A stretch of 64,000 nt of DNA from Pampus argenteus (Eukaryota; Chordata; Actinopteri; Scombriformes; Stromateidae): the NCBI GenBank assembly GCA_036937835.1, contig CM072878.1, positions 517,001 through 581,000 of the forward strand, read 5' to 3'. Shown here in pieces: positions 11,173 to 23,910 of the stretch (within the stretch, counting starts at the first letter, position 1; each line of letters begins with the position of its first letter). The position numbers were made by a program, and so were the translations under genes. The notes under the pieces were generated by a model, which saw nothing but the letters and a program-made list of their open reading frames with translations, did no database searches and was not told the origin of the DNA.

Positions 11173-14100
11173 ATGGCTGGCAGCACCGACAGGACAGTGC
11201 ACGACATCTTTGTTAACATGGAGTACGGACCAACAGCAAGTTGTACTACTGCCACTGCACAGGTACAGTTATCAGTCTGCAACGGTTTAGGAACTATTTT
11301 CTGACAAATATTGGTGTAGTTGTTCTGCTTACCGCGGCAGCACAGTCCCTCACAGACTCATGTGAAGTTCATTAACCGTTGACTGTAACTCACAAGCTAA
11401 ACATGTGACTTAGACCGGACAATATTTCATTAGGAAGTGTCAAAACTGGTTGGACACGTTTCCACTTAAGGGACATTTCCTCTTGAAGCACAACTGGACA
11501 TTCACAGTTTTTGTTTTAGGGGATTATTTCCATTTCAGACCACCATCTCTTTGACCTACAGTAGAGTACATCCACCTCATCTTTGCTCCTTGCACTTAGC
11601 TCTTTAATTTGTCCCCATAAGGGAAAATCGTGTCCATATTTCACATATAACATAAATGAATACATATGTGCTGACATTCAGTGCCAACAAACTGGAAATA
11701 TCATTTGAAGTGGGGAATGTCAAACACCTGCAGATTTATTCTTTGCATGCATCATCCTATTTAAAGACACTATGGCACCTGTATATTGAATTACTGATGT
11801 CACTGGGAAGTTATATACATGTTGATGTTATAGACCATTTTAGCCATAGTGGTCACATAAATTATAAAGTCTAGAGAAGCCATATCATTAAACTATTCTG
11901 TGTCATTCATATACAGAAGGTTTTGTGGCGTATACATCTAGTGGGAAATTTTCTTAATACATCCATGATCTAGACCCACGTTATAAAGCCCAACTAAAGG
12001 AACACCAGTGGGTCCCAGTTTTGTCTGTATTAGACATGCGTATGAGAACATGTATGGTTTCACACTAGTCCACAAAGCCAGCGAAGAAGAAAGCGAGCAA
12101 ACGTGAATGGAAACAATATAGGATTTAAAATGTATTTTTAAAAATGCCTTTGCAAATGTTTTATGAGGAAGAAAATGCATTCAACACGTTCATCAGGCCT
12201 CAGAGATACACACTACACGATGCGTTGTGGTGAGAAACACTGACTTCTACTAATTTCATTATTATATATGTTTTAATATTAACAGAATATCAGCAGTCAA
12301 AATAATAGACTGATTCCTACATTGCTGTTTGACTTCAGTGCGATTATAATATTAGCAGCAAGTCTTTACATCACTGTATACCAGAGCAGCTTGAGCATAG
12401 CATGTGTTGCTAACGGAGATGAGCCCAGTACTGTACTTTGGTCCTCTGTCTGTAAATAGTTTACACACTCTGTCTCGCTGACCTGCGGTTCATCAGTCAC
12501 TGTCCAGCAAAGGTGGCAACTTCCTGACCAATCAAACGTCAGCATTTTAGGTATCGGTCTTAGTTTGACGTCATTATGGTGAATTGGTGTTTGAAAGCAC
12601 ACTACGAGTGGATTCCTTTCAGATTGTAATTTAATGAGACAGTGTGTGTGTTGTATTTTTAATATTGTCTGTTGCCTCTCTTCTGTTCACCATCAGGCCT
12701 GGCTAGATCACCATTCCCGTTCTCTGGGTCTTTTCATTGATGGCAACTTTGTCCGTCCAGCAGACAGACAGACTCGCTCCCTGGTGGACTCTAAAGGTAA
12801 GAGCAGGCTGAGTTTGAAGAGCATAGAAAGCCAGCAAATGCCTGTACATATGAAGATATGTATGAAGAATGTTTCCTCTCTGCTCTTCAGGCTGTAATGT
12901 GTGCAGCACGGTGTGTGCTGTGGAGGACGATATTTCCCAGTGTGCCTCTTCTGCTGTTGCTGGCTACAAGGCCTGGAGTGGCCTGTCCTGCTACCAGAGG
13001 GCCAAAGTGCTGCTCAGGTACGCCAACCGCTCCTCGCTGCATTCACATCCAAGCACTGTTTAAAAAGTTTAGCGACGCTCCTCTCGCCTGAATGACGTGT
13101 AACATTCGCTTGTGTGTCCTGTTCCGTAACAACAGGTTGGTGAGCGTCGTCGGGCAGCACGCCCAGTGTGTGTCGGAGCTGTGTGAGCTATGCGAAGCCT
13201 CCTGCTCCCCCTCCACCCTCATCCGACTGCTGCAGTACTACAGCAGCTGGGCTCAGCTCAGAGACACTCTCATCACAAACTGGACACCACTGGGTGAGGG
13301 AACATGGGGTGCTTATGTGTGTATAAATGTAGTTGTAGTGTGAGATTTCTTTATGCCCGTTTGTTTGTTTTTTCCTGTTTTCCAGGCGTGGTGGCAGTAG
13401 TTGTCTCTGATGACTGCTCTCTTTATTCCCTTATGCTGAAAGTCCTACCAGCACTGGCCATGGGTAACAAACACAAGATACACATTGAATGCATATTTTT
13501 GTTTGTTATGTGTGTTTTATGTCATTTTTGTTTAGTCGTTCTGTTATAATTAAAATCTGCCACCTTCTAGGCAACTCTGTCATCGTCATCCCTGGTCGCA
13601 GCACCACTCCTCCATCGCTCCTACTGGCACAGCTTTTTATAGCAGCAGGCCTTCCTGCCGGGGCCTTTAATGTTGTAACAGGAAGCGACGTGACGCTGGG
13701 TGCCAGAGTGGCCCAGAACCACAGCATCAGCTACGTCACATACAGCGGTAACAAGCAGGTGTGTGTATGTGTGAGAAAAATCACATTTCTAACCAGAGTT
13801 AATGTTACCAAATGTCCCAAATCATGATAAGCGTGACTTTTCTGTGTCAGGATGGATTGACGCTGTGTAAGGCCACAGCAGGGATGGGCGTTCCAGTCTC
13901 TGTTTCCCCATGTGTCGGCGCCACATGCCCCTTCATCATCTTCGAGTCAGCCGACATCGACAGTGCTGTGGACGGAGCGATAGAGGCTGCCTTCAAGAAG
14001 AAGAAAGAGGTGATTCACACACACACACACACAACTCCACTATCGAATGATGGCTTCACATCAGACCAGACTTCCTCCAGTCTCATCCTTTATCCCCCTC

Positions 14101-15791
14101 AGGTGCACTGGGTGTTGTGCGTGCAGGAGTGTGTGTTGGACAGTGTTGTGTCCAGGCTTAGGCAGCGCATGGTGGGGATGAAGTGTGTGTCTCTGCCCAG
14201 TGATGAAGACAGAGTCCTGGTGGAGGCTGCAGTACAGGAGGCTCAACAGCAAGGGGCGACGGTTAGTGGGGAAAAAGCTGTGCTCAGCTGCAGTGATGTT
14301 CTCACTATGACATGATGGAAATGGATTTGAAATATTAAAAAAATAATTTTTTGCTTAAACTTTTGGTAAAATACAAGAAAGTAGAGCTGCAACCATTTTG
14401 CTTTTGTTTAGTCTTTGGTGCTGTCTTAATGTCAGTGTTGTAACTCTTCAACCCACCCATCAAACAGTCTTGACATTATAATATATAAAACGTAAAGATT
14501 ATTACGCCGTGCTTCATATTTGAGAAGCTGTAACTTACAGGTGTGTGGATTGCTTCCTATCTCTGTCTGTCCTCAGTTGGTTCAGTCCTGTGCTGCCCCC
14601 CCTTCAGGCAGCCAGTACCCTCCTACAGTGTTCTGTGGAGCGGCCCCCTCCTCTTCATGTGTGGTCACCCCCTCTGCTGGACCACTGCTGCCTCTCATGA
14701 CCTTCAGAAGCAACACAGAGGCAGTGACCCTGGGTAAGAGCCCTCTGTGGATGCATGAGTGAAGGTTTTTATTTCTTTTCTGTTAACTGTGGCTTCTCTG
14801 TTCAATGAAATCCATTAGTAATAATAGACTGTAGTGACAGGCTCTGTTCTGTACAGGGAACCACAGTCCTCATGGACAGGCAGCCTCCATTTGGACTGAA
14901 GACCTCACCCTGGCTCTGGAGACGGCTAAAAGGTAGCTAGATGCATTCACACACTCATACATTTCTTCTTTTCATCTTCCTGTTTTTCTCTTTTTTTTAT
15001 TTGTTGTCATCCGCCTTTATTTTCTGCCTCTTTGTTCCTTCTGGTTCATCTGGTTTGCACATCTTCTTTAAAATCACCACAATTCACAAGTTCTTTTTTT
15101 ATCTTCCTACGTCTCCTTTTCTTTCTTCTCTAATCCATAAGTTTCTTTCCCTTTTCTCTTGCATCGTCTTTACAGGCAACATGAACAGTCCTGATATTGT
15201 CAATAATTTACGGGTAGCTCAAAGACTTAAACTGAATTGTGAATGTACTACTGTAATACTTCTCTCCTTTTTTCCTCATCTCCTCCTCCTTCCTCTCTCT
15301 GCAGTCTGTCAGTCGGCTCAGTGTGGGTGAATTCCCACTCTGTGTCTGACCCCTGTCTGCCCATCTCTGGTCACAAAGACAGCGGCACCTGCACCGACGG
15401 AGGACAGGAGGTTGGCTTCAGTAGTTTCTCACACAATGCACATAAAGATGAAGATGGAAGCTCTTCTTCTGTGAACTTCCAAAGTAACACAGTGATGCTA
15501 TAGCAGTACGCAGCTCAGATTAACGTTATGTGAACTGGGGTTAAATAGCTGAACAAGCCAGTGCTCAGTGTATTTATCCAGCTTGTTTTCAGTTAAGTGC
15601 TTTATAATAAAATGGGAAATGCTTGGGGAAAGTGGCGGCTAGGTAAACAGTTAAAAGTGTGTTAAAACTGAAACACAGGAAGATGAGCTAGTAGTAAAAG
15701 ATGAATCAATGAATTTAATTTATTTTATTAATTGACTTTGTAAAGTAAAGGTATGTAACATATTAACAGCATTAGTAATTCATGTATTCTG

Positions 15792-15837
<46 letters not shown>

Positions 15838-18800
15838 TTTAACTTTTACTACATTTAGTCAGTGTTGGACATTGACATTATCTACTGCAGGGATCAAACT
15901 GTATGTCGACCTCTTCTCTTCTATCCAGGGTCTGTACCAGTTTCTGCGCCCGTCCTCTTCTTCCTCTCCTCCTCTTCCTCGCTCCTCGCCTGTCCCTTTG
16001 GACTACACCAAGTTTGGAACATCAGCGCCTCCAGCTATCATTCCTGATGGTTCAGACTCTACCAGGTATGTATTTGTAATACTCTCTTGAACATCATAAC
16101 TGTATAGTAAGCACATTTTAAAAATAAGTCCAGTATTGTAGTAAAAGGATAATATAACACATGGTTAAGGAGATGATATTCTCTGCTTTCTTACACAAAT
16201 GTATGCATCACTCACACCTTTCCATTCCTGCCTCCTGTCCCCTCAGCGCTCCTAAGCCCTATCTGCAGTTTGTGGGCGGTAAGGCATGTAAAGCAGAGTC
16301 TGGCTGCAGTGTGGCGGTGCAGTCACCGGGGGGCAGCATCATAGCCTATTGTCCAGATGGAGGCCGGAAAGATGTCCGTAATGCAGTGGAGGCTGCGATC
16401 AAAGTCCAGCCTGGGTGAGGGTTTTGCCACACAAAGACAAATACTCAAGTTCAGCCAGAAAACTATTAATACAAATATACATTGCTGTTGAAAACAGACG
16501 TTTTCATGTTTTATTGTTTGACAAAAAGTGTCATTTTTTTAGATTTCTAAGAAGTTATGTAAAATAATTTGTTACAAATATGAAATACAAACTACAGTCC
16601 ATCAGTGTGGTGTGTTGACTGATTTTGATCAGCAGTAAGAACTGTTGGTTGAAACACTCTCCTTATCAAAGTTAAAATCCTGAACATAACCTCAAATCTG
16701 TGAAAAAAAAGAAAGGAGGTGAAATGTGGCGCCTCTATAAAGGCTTTCAGAGACCTGGACACACACGAGACAAGCCAGGTAGTCAGCAGTGAGCTATGTA
16801 TGTTTATTACCAGTCAAAGTCCAGCATGAAGCTGTGTGCTGATAACAAGACACATACTAAGACAAGTCATACACAGTAAATCAACAGAGTTTGATTACAC
16901 TGAAATCCAATAAATCACTGCACTCCATGCTGCTTTTCCTGCATCCCCCTTTTCTAGATCTTAACCAGAATAATGACATTTAAGTTTAGGTAAAACAGAG
17001 TCGTATTTCTAATCATTTTAATAACATCCCTTTCTAGCTGGATGAAAAAGAGTCCATCTGCTCGTGCTCAGTCCCTCTACTCTCTGGCCAAGGGCCTGGA
17101 GGCAAAAAAGCATGACGTGGCTGCATCCATCAATGTCCAGACTGGTCTCTCGTTGGAAGAGGCTGACGGGGAGGTAGAGCTCAGCATTGCCCGGCTCAGT
17201 GATTGGGTGGCGTACTGTGACAAAGTCCAAGGAGGAATTCTGGTGAGACTTTTTATGTCATACAAACTTATTTATTTTGTCAATATAGAAATGAAACGAC
17301 TTTCAGACAGATTGGTAGCATCTACTAATCTTTGAACTCACGTTGTCTCTCTGGCTCAGCATGTGCCACAGTCTGGCTCTGCTCTCTCCTTCCCTGAAGG
17401 CCTGGGTGTGGTGGGGGTCGTCCTCCCCGACAGGAATCCCCTCCTCTCCATGGTAACACTTATTGGTGCAGCCATTGCCACTGGCAACGCTGTCGTCATG
17501 GTTCCCAGTCAGAAGCATCCACTACCAGCCCTGGCATTCATCCAGGTAAGGTGTAAAACAGCAGGTTGGTTGAGGAGGAGTGGGAGTAGCATCGGCACCT
17601 GTAAACAGGCTTTCCGGTTGAAAATAGTTGTAATCCAAGGACGGTGTTGGTGGGGGAGGGGCATAAAATACAATCCAGGAAGTACAGTTGGAGTATTAGA
17701 TCCATAAGTCTGAAGGTTTATTATATTATGAGTAAATCAGTATCTTTAAACATCCCTCGTAGATTGCTACAGGATGTGTGCTTGCACATATTTGATTGGC
17801 CAGTTCAGCAACGTGTCAGGCAAAAGTTGAATCTGGCCGGAGCCCTTTGCGTTGGTGCTTACTTCAAATGAACGAGAGGGCTGTGTTGTTGTTGTTGTTG
17901 TTGTTGTTGTTTTTATTCAGAGTTAATATCAGCTGCCTAAAGGTTTTTGTATTCAGTGCAACCACACTTAAACCCCTTTCAGACATTCGCGTTGTTACAT
18001 AAACCTGATGGTAATTGAACATGTCGGTTGTCATGTCAGCATTACTTCTAAATTGAATGCTGTCATGTAAACATAAAGTCTGCACAGATGGAAACTGAAG
18101 GTGTCTTGTTCACCTGATTAACTAATTAACATGTTTGATGCTCCAAGAAAATAAACTCAGTTTGATGAACTATGAAACACTGTGAATAAGATGATTTTTA
18201 CATTGTTAGGGAGGTTTTTCACTTGAAAATGAATTTGGGATTCACTAACTGTGGTTCTCAACCAGGGAATAGAAATGAGGAATAGACGTGAGTCCACTGT
18301 GAGTAAGAGTCATAGGCCTGTTCTGATCATAGGTTTCACTTCCTCTGCAGTTATTTCCTAAGCTATAGTTGACAACTATAGAATTTTGGACTTAATCATA
18401 TCTAACAACTAAAAGTTTTCAGATGGAGCTCCCGAAAGCAAAAATCAGGGTCTGTGACCTAATGTGTATCAATTTGGTGGTTCTTGATATGAGAAAGGTT
18501 AAAAAGCACTGCTGTAGAGAGAGGCGGGCGTCCCTCGTGCTCACAAGGGTCATGGATTGAGGCTAAAATGTTCACCTCACCGCTGTTTTCCAGCATTGAC
18601 ACCACTTCCTCATGCAAACCAGATGCTAAACATCCGTAAATGTCCTGTCACGTCTGAATAAAGACATTACATTAATGTAAAAGTCAGCTGAGGGGCAAAG
18701 AGCCTTCACTTTAACATCTGGATAAAGCCAAAAATATTATAGATTTCCATGTCGGAAAAGGACTTAAGTATCATTTGTGAACTTTTGTTTTCACCGCCAG

Positions 18801-19407
18801 GCTGTATTAGTATGTCTGCATGTGTGTACACTGCATTGTGGCTTTAAAGCTCCTCCTCCTCCTTCTCCTCCTTCTCCTCCTCCTCCTCCTCCTCAGGTGC
18901 TCCAGGCTTCGGACCTGCCGGCAGGTTTGGTGAACATCGTTACAGGAAGCAGAGATCAGCTGACAGCGGCTCTGGCTACTCACAGCGTCATCAAGGCCAT
19001 CTGGTACTGGGGCAGTACTGAGGTGAGGACTAAACACCAGCACCAGTGCTGACAGCAGCGTCCTCTAACAGAGACCCGAGGCCTTCGTCTCAGAAGCATT
19101 ATAACTAAAATTGGCTTGTTCACAATTGTATCATTGCAATATCTTTTTATGTATTAGTGATGATGATATACAATGATCCACTCACCCAGCCTTACCACAA
19201 ATCGTTTTGTCTCTTGCTCCATGTTTCCTGCTGTAGGGCTGTCAATACCTGCAGTACACCTGCACCAGCCCTCTGAAAACCCTGCGTCTGTTTTGCCAAA
19301 AGGACGAGGAGAAAGATGAAGGGAGGGACTGGACTCATCCCTCGCTCCTGGAAGAGACATGGAGAAATGCCGTCCAGTGGAAGAGCATGTGGATTCCTAC
19401 CGCATAA
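11173..19407 (+). CDS. aldh16a1: Aldehyde dehydrogenase family 16 member A1
   Basis: Seventeen exons: 11173-11262, 12697-12796, 12891-13017, 13136-13293, 13386-13463, 13571-13758, 13851-14009, 14103-14261, 14577-14733, 14857-14932, 15305-15410, 15929-16065, 16247-16414, 17038-17242, 17360-17545, 18897-19022 and 19237-19407. They sum to 2391 nt (796 aa), close to the about 800 aa of human ALDH16A1. The start follows the family pattern (IFVNMEYGP, compare human IFTSLEYGP). The protein has a full-length ALDH-like domain followed by a second, shortened one (from about residue 510: PYLQFVGGK, VVMVPSQKHPLPAL, LPAGLVNIVTGSRDQL, IWYWGSTE). In the first domain (residues about 247-320) the family's catalytic Glu (ELGG-type motif) and the Cys of the GQxC motif are absent. 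The segment reads SVSPCVGATCPFIIFESAD and then AAFKKKKEVHWVLCVQECV. As recalled for mammalian ALDH16A1, the protein is probably non-enzymatic and acts through protein contacts. The acceptor of the penultimate exon lies inside a CTC repeat. Confidence 0.95.
15792..15830. repeat. (TA)n microsatellite followed by a T run
   Basis: About 19 TA repeats continuing into a run of T, inside the aldh16a1 intron before the exon at 15929. Confidence 0.9.
17884..17912. repeat. (TTG)n microsatellite
   Basis: About nine TTG triplets in the long aldh16a1 intron between the exons ending 17545 and starting 18897. Confidence 0.9.
18249..18520. mobile_element. Possible non-autonomous hAT-like element in aldh16a1 intron
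   Basis: The left edge reads CTGTGGTTCTCAACC. The right edge, reverse-complemented, reads CAGTGCTTTTTAACC. These resemble the ends of Charlie-type hAT MITEs. There is no coding capacity, the arms are short and imperfect, and I saw no clear target duplication. Confidence 0.3.
18850..18896. repeat. (CTC)n tract forming a splice acceptor
   Basis: A pyrimidine-only run of CTC and TTC triplets ends in the CAG acceptor of the aldh16a1 exon at 18897, so a microsatellite serves as the polypyrimidine tract. Confidence 0.85.
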
Positions 19408-19570
19408 AAAGATGGATGAAGGTTTGAAAGGAAGGATACAAAGATTAACTGTGACCACAGTCAGAAACACGGAAAATCATGAGTTAGTACATGCAACTAC
19501 TGCCACACTCATCCCACAGAGGATTTTTGTGGATGGTTGAGCGATATATTCCAAGAGTATTATTGATTAG

Positions 19571-19576
19571 AATAAA
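19571..19576 (+). terminator. Poly(A) signal of aldh16a1
   Basis: AATAAA 164 bases after the stop codon is the first canonical signal downstream and gives a short 3' UTR. Confidence 0.6.
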
Positions 19577-20056
19577 ATCATCTATGTAAGACGAATCCTC
19601 AGACAGCAGCTATGCAAGCATACACTTTAGTGCAAAGACAAGTTTGTTTGAGTTAAATATTTCTTGCTGCACCTTATATCTTAAAAATAGAAAATTAGAG
19701 TCAAGTCAATAAAAATGAACAAAACAATATAATGATAAAGTAACAACAAAATAATTCACAAAGGTGTGATCAGTAACTAAAAGACGTGTAGGCCGCAGGT
19801 CAAACAACAGAGATTTGGTTATGAGGACTGAGAAAACAAGAGATTAAATGTATTATACATAAAGCACTTGGAACAGATCTTTACTAAAAACCTAAACATA
19901 CTTTGTTGAAGGTTATATGTTAGCATCAGTGCTAATGTATTCAAATGTGTTTTTGTTGTTAACGTGGTAGAAAAATGTGTCGCTGATGCATATTTTTTAT
20001 TATGTGCAACAGGAACATTCTTTATGCAATCCAAATTAAAAGATGCACAAATGTGG

Positions 20057-20397
20057 AAACAAACTAGACATACATACATACATACATACATACATACACA
20101 CACACATGCATACATACATGCATACATACATGCATACATACATGCACACATGCATACACACATGCATACGTACATGCATACGTACATGCATACATACACG
20201 CATACATACACGCATACATACATGCATGCATACATACATGCATACATACATGCATACACACATGCATACGTACATGCATACATACACACATGCATACACA
20301 CATGCATACGTACATGCATACATACACACATGCATACACACATGCATACATACATGCATACATACATACATACACACATGCATACATACATGCATAC

Positions 20398-20442
<45 letters not shown>

Positions 20443-20472
20443 CATACATATGTATGTATGTCTAGTTTGTTT
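20057..20472. repeat. Composite CATA/CATG/TG repeat bounded by inverted arms
   Basis: About 330 bases of mixed ACAT, GCAT and CACA tetranucleotides (no interruption of purine-pyrimidine alternation that I could see) run into about 20 TG dinucleotides and then TATG repeats. The outermost 24 bases on each side (20057-20080 and 20449-20472) are perfect reverse complements and include AAACAAACTAGACATAC. Reading frames over this stretch (His-Thr-Tyr or Cys-Val-Tyr repeats) are artefacts of the repeat. Confidence 0.9.
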
Positions 20473-21605
20473 GTGAAATGTGTGTTTCCAGTTTCACTGT
20501 CTAAAAGCCTTCATTAAAAAAGTACATTTTAAATGTGTTTCTGTATTATAATTTACTTTAATTTATCCAGAGAAATTGAATGAACCAAACGCCATCCTCT
20601 TGGTAATTACACATTCATACCTCAGAGCAAACAAATGTTATTAACTATTAATTGTCTCATTGCATTTCTTCTATTGTTGTATGACAAATAAAATACAGTA
20701 AGTCTGCGTCATTTCACTGTCAATATAGTGTAATATAGTAAGTCTTTTATCCTGTAGAACTGACACTTTTTGGCAAAGTTTAATATTTTTCATTAAAGTC
20801 AGTCACTCATTTCATGTTCTTTATGTTATTTGGATTAATTTCAACCTGGCACATTTTGTTGATAGTCACACGAACTAATACACACTGAAACAGTTTTGGG
20901 ATTGAACACACTTTGGTTAAATCCAGTTCAGCTGTCGCTTCCTATTTTTCACTTTCATGTTCTTTCTTTTGCCTTTCTGAACTGGTTCCAGCCAGCAGGA
21001 CACTGGACTGAGGTAAACATCCACTGACTCGGTCACAAGACAGGAAGGATGTTGTTAACACTGAAATGCTGAGTCACAACAATGACGCAGCACAATCCTT
21101 CATTTAGCCGCATATGATTTTGTACAGGAGTGACTAATAATTAACAGTGACACAGCAAAAAGCGAGGCTAGCAGAGACAAAGCTGCTGATTCACTTTTTA
21201 AGCAGTTTAGGTGATTTAAAGTAGATCAAGGAACAAAGTGCTCTCATAGTGGATATAAAACCTACACGTCCTCTTTCATAGAACTGATTAGTCACCTGTT
21301 AATATCTGGATCTGTCCAGCAGTGATAAAGTGTTTTATTAACATTTTCCTATGCCCATTGAACCCTGATATATGAGAGCAATACTAGAGCTTAACCAGAA
21401 TAATGCAATGGTAGAAAGAGCATAGTCATGTGTTTCTTATGCCAACATATGGAAACATATAGATAATTCAACCAGGTATAGAGACAGACGGCTGCAATGT
21501 AGCAGTGCAGTTTAAATGGTGGCAGGTCACACACATTAAAAGAAGTCCTGCAAGCGTCAAACACTTTTCTATATTGTATATATAAAACTTATATGCAAGC
21601 ATTTA
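20473..21605. other. Intergenic, aldh16a1 to LINE
   Basis: No supportable gene. It contains one NF-E2/MARE-type 10-mer, listed separately, in otherwise AT-rich unique-looking sequence. Confidence 0.5.
21067..21076 (+). promoter_or_regulatory. NF-E2/MARE-type motif
   Basis: TGCTGAGTCA followed by C fits the extended NF-E2/antioxidant consensus YGCTGASTCAY. It lies about 3 kb upstream of the ferritin start codon. The motif is seen directly; function is inferred only from its clustering with three others. Confidence 0.35.
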
Positions 21606-21662
21606 TCAAATCAAATCAAATTTTATTTGTAAAGCCCAAAATCACAAAATACATTTGTCTCG
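21606..21662 (-). repeat. L2-like LINE terminal fragment, minus orientation
   Basis: Reverse complement of the LINE terminus (the block spanning GAGACAAATGTATTTTGTGA and the TTTGA tail). The plus-oriented LINE about 180 bases downstream lacks exactly this terminal piece. Confidence 0.7.
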
Positions 21663-21844
21663 GACGGCTTTATCCAGAGTAACACATTGCGAAACTGTAG
21701 TTGTTGGCCTTAAATGACCTGTTTCCAGTTAGAGTTACACACTTAGCTCTGGCAGTCCTGTTGCATTCATACTTCTTCCTGTAGCACAACGTTAATGAAA
21801 TATAAATATAGTTATTTATTGGTCCCCGTGTGGTTTCAGTAATG

Positions 21845-22794
21845 GTGGGCTTTTTACATTCCTGGCATTAAAGGAACCGCCCTAGGCTGGTTTAAGTCAT
21901 ATTTCTTAGACCGATCTCAGTTTGTTCATGTTAATGATGAATCCTCCATGCAAACCATGCAAGTTTCTCATGGAGTCCCATAAGGTTCTGTATTAGGGCC
22001 ACTTCTATTCAGTTTATATATGCTTCCTCTAGGGAACATTATTATTATCACACAATTAACTTTCACTGTTATGCTGACGACACCCAATTATATTTATCGA
22101 TCAAGCCTGATGAAACCAATCACTTGACTAGACTTCAAGCATGCATTAAGGACATAAAAAATTGGATGACCCACAATTTTCTGATGCTAAATTCAGATAA
22201 AACTGAAGTTCTCGTAATAGGACCCAAACACCTTAGAAACAATCATTCCAGAGATTTAGCCTTAGACGGGATCACCCTGGCCACCAGCTCCACCGTAAAA
22301 AATCTTGGAGTTGTCTTTGATCAGGATTTGTCCTTTAATAACTATATAAAACAACTTTCGAGGACTGCATTCTTCCACTTGCGTAACATTGCCAAAATCA
22401 GACGCATCATTTCTCAAGTGGATGCAGAAAAACTAGTCCATGCATTTGTTACTTCTAGGCTGGACTATTGTAACTCTTTGCTATCAGGCTGCTCTAATAA
22501 GTCTCTTAAGAGTTTGCAGCTGATTCAGAATGCTGCTGCACGTGTTCTGACAGGAACCAAAATCAGAGATCACATCTCTCCCATTTTGGCTTCCTTGCAC
22601 TGGCTACCCGTTAAATCTAGAATAGAATTTAAAATTCTTCTACTAACTTACAAAGCTCTTCATGGTCAGGCACCATCATATCTAAAAGAGCTCATAGTAC
22701 CTTACCACCCCACTAGAACACTGCGCTCCCAGGATGGTGGGTTCCTTGTGGTTCCTATAGTGTCTAAAAGTAGATTGGGAGCCAGAGCTTTCAG

Positions 22795-22847
<53 letters not shown>

Positions 22848-23460
22848 CATCTATCCATCTATCCATCTATCCATCCATCCATCCATCCATCCATCCATCC
22901 ATCCATCCATCCATCCATCCATCCATCCATCCATCCATCCATCTATCTATCTATCTATCAATCATGTTACTAACTAAACTTCTTCCCCGGAGTTTCTGTG
23001 CTCTCTCGTCCAGCAGGTTCTTGTGGACTGTGTCTGCTGCTGTGGTCCTGCGTGGCGTCTACTGCATGTGTTGTCACCGTCATCATTGTTACCATATCCC
23101 CATTACAGTTTATAGTTATGTAATGATTTGCTGCTGTGCTTCTGTATCTTTATCACAAGTTCCACTGTTACTGTAATAATTCATCATTCATTGTAACCTA
23201 TTCTTATCATCTATTGTAATTCATTATTATTCATTGTGAGTGTACAATATGTGTGTGTTGATTGTTCTGTACATGTGACATCATTGCACGTCTGTCCGTC
23301 CTGGGAGAGGGATCCCTCCTCTGTGGCTCTTCCTGAGGTTTCTTCCACCTTTTTCCCTGTTAAAAGGTTTTTTGGTGGGCAAGTTTTTCCTCACTAATCG
23401 AGGGTCTAAGGACAGAGGGTGTCACTCCCTGTACAGATTGTAAAGCCCTCTGAGACAATG
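21845..23460 (+). mobile_element. L2-like (jockey-superfamily) LINE, 5'-truncated
   Basis: Carries the reverse transcriptase core. A YADDTQLYL motif lies at about 22070-22095, preceded by GVP and GSVLGPLLFSLY with a stop between them. The frame from 22124 contains IKNWMTHNFLMLNSDKTEVL, LGVVFDQDLSF, RLDYCNSLLSGCSNKSL, ILASLHWLPVKSRI and YKALHGQAPSYL. The frame ends at a tetranucleotide repeat (22796-22959) that replaces about 200 bases present in the copy at 38.4-39.5 kb, including the end of the ORF. A shared 3' UTR follows. It is not autonomous: the endonuclease is missing and the RT is broken. Confidence 0.85.
22796..22959. repeat. (CTAT)n/(CCAT)n microsatellite within the LINE
   Basis: About 12 CTAT units, mixed CTAT/CCAT, about 20 CCAT units, then CTAT again. 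It joins LINE sequence directly on both sides. Confidence 0.95.
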
Positions 23461-23783
23461 AAGACCACCTTGGCTGAGAACACGTTATCAGCAGTTTGTA
23501 GAGGTCATGTGGTGTATTTATGAAGTAAAAACTTTTAGTGGCTGTATGTAGGTAGCCTACACTTCAGCTATCTTAGTTCTTAGATTGTTTTAGTGCATGC
23601 AAAGTTGACTTACTCATAATTATAATAAACTCTTATTTTGTTTGTATTCAGGAGGTTTTTATATATGCAAATAAAAGGGATTAAAACAACTTCACAACTC
23701 TCCATATACACTAAAATCACTTTTCTGTTGGATTTCAGTTAAGATACAACAAAAAGTGCAAGTCACGAAAGGACCCTAAACCC

Positions 23784-23794
23784 ATGAGTCAGCA
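23784..23794 (-). promoter_or_regulatory. NF-E2/antioxidant-response-type motif in ferritin promoter
   Basis: Reads ATGAGTCAGCA on plus, that is TGCTGACTCAT on minus, matching YGCTGASTCAY. It lies about 110 bases upstream of the TATA box. NRF2-type factors are known to control ferritin genes in vertebrates; its role here is inferred. Confidence 0.55.
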
Positions 23795-23903
23795 GAAAAA
23801 AAGCATCATCATCATCATCATTTATCACCGTTTACTGTCACGTGCCACCTGAGCTCAGTGATTGGCCGAACTGTACTTCGCTTGTCACGAGGTCTACGGA
23901 GGG

Positions 23904-23910
23904 TATAAAT
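23904..23910 (+). promoter_or_regulatory. Ferritin TATA box
   Basis: TATAAAT about 55 bases before the iron-responsive element, which would place the transcription start near 23935 and the IRE near the cap. An inverted CCAAT box (GATTGG) lies at about 23860. Confidence 0.7.

Noticed and set aside
19819..20517. Several open frames of 75-208 residues on both strands made of Cys-Val-Tyr or His-Thr-Tyr repeats
   Set aside because: They are translations of the CATA/TG repeat in all frames and have no codon-level constraint.
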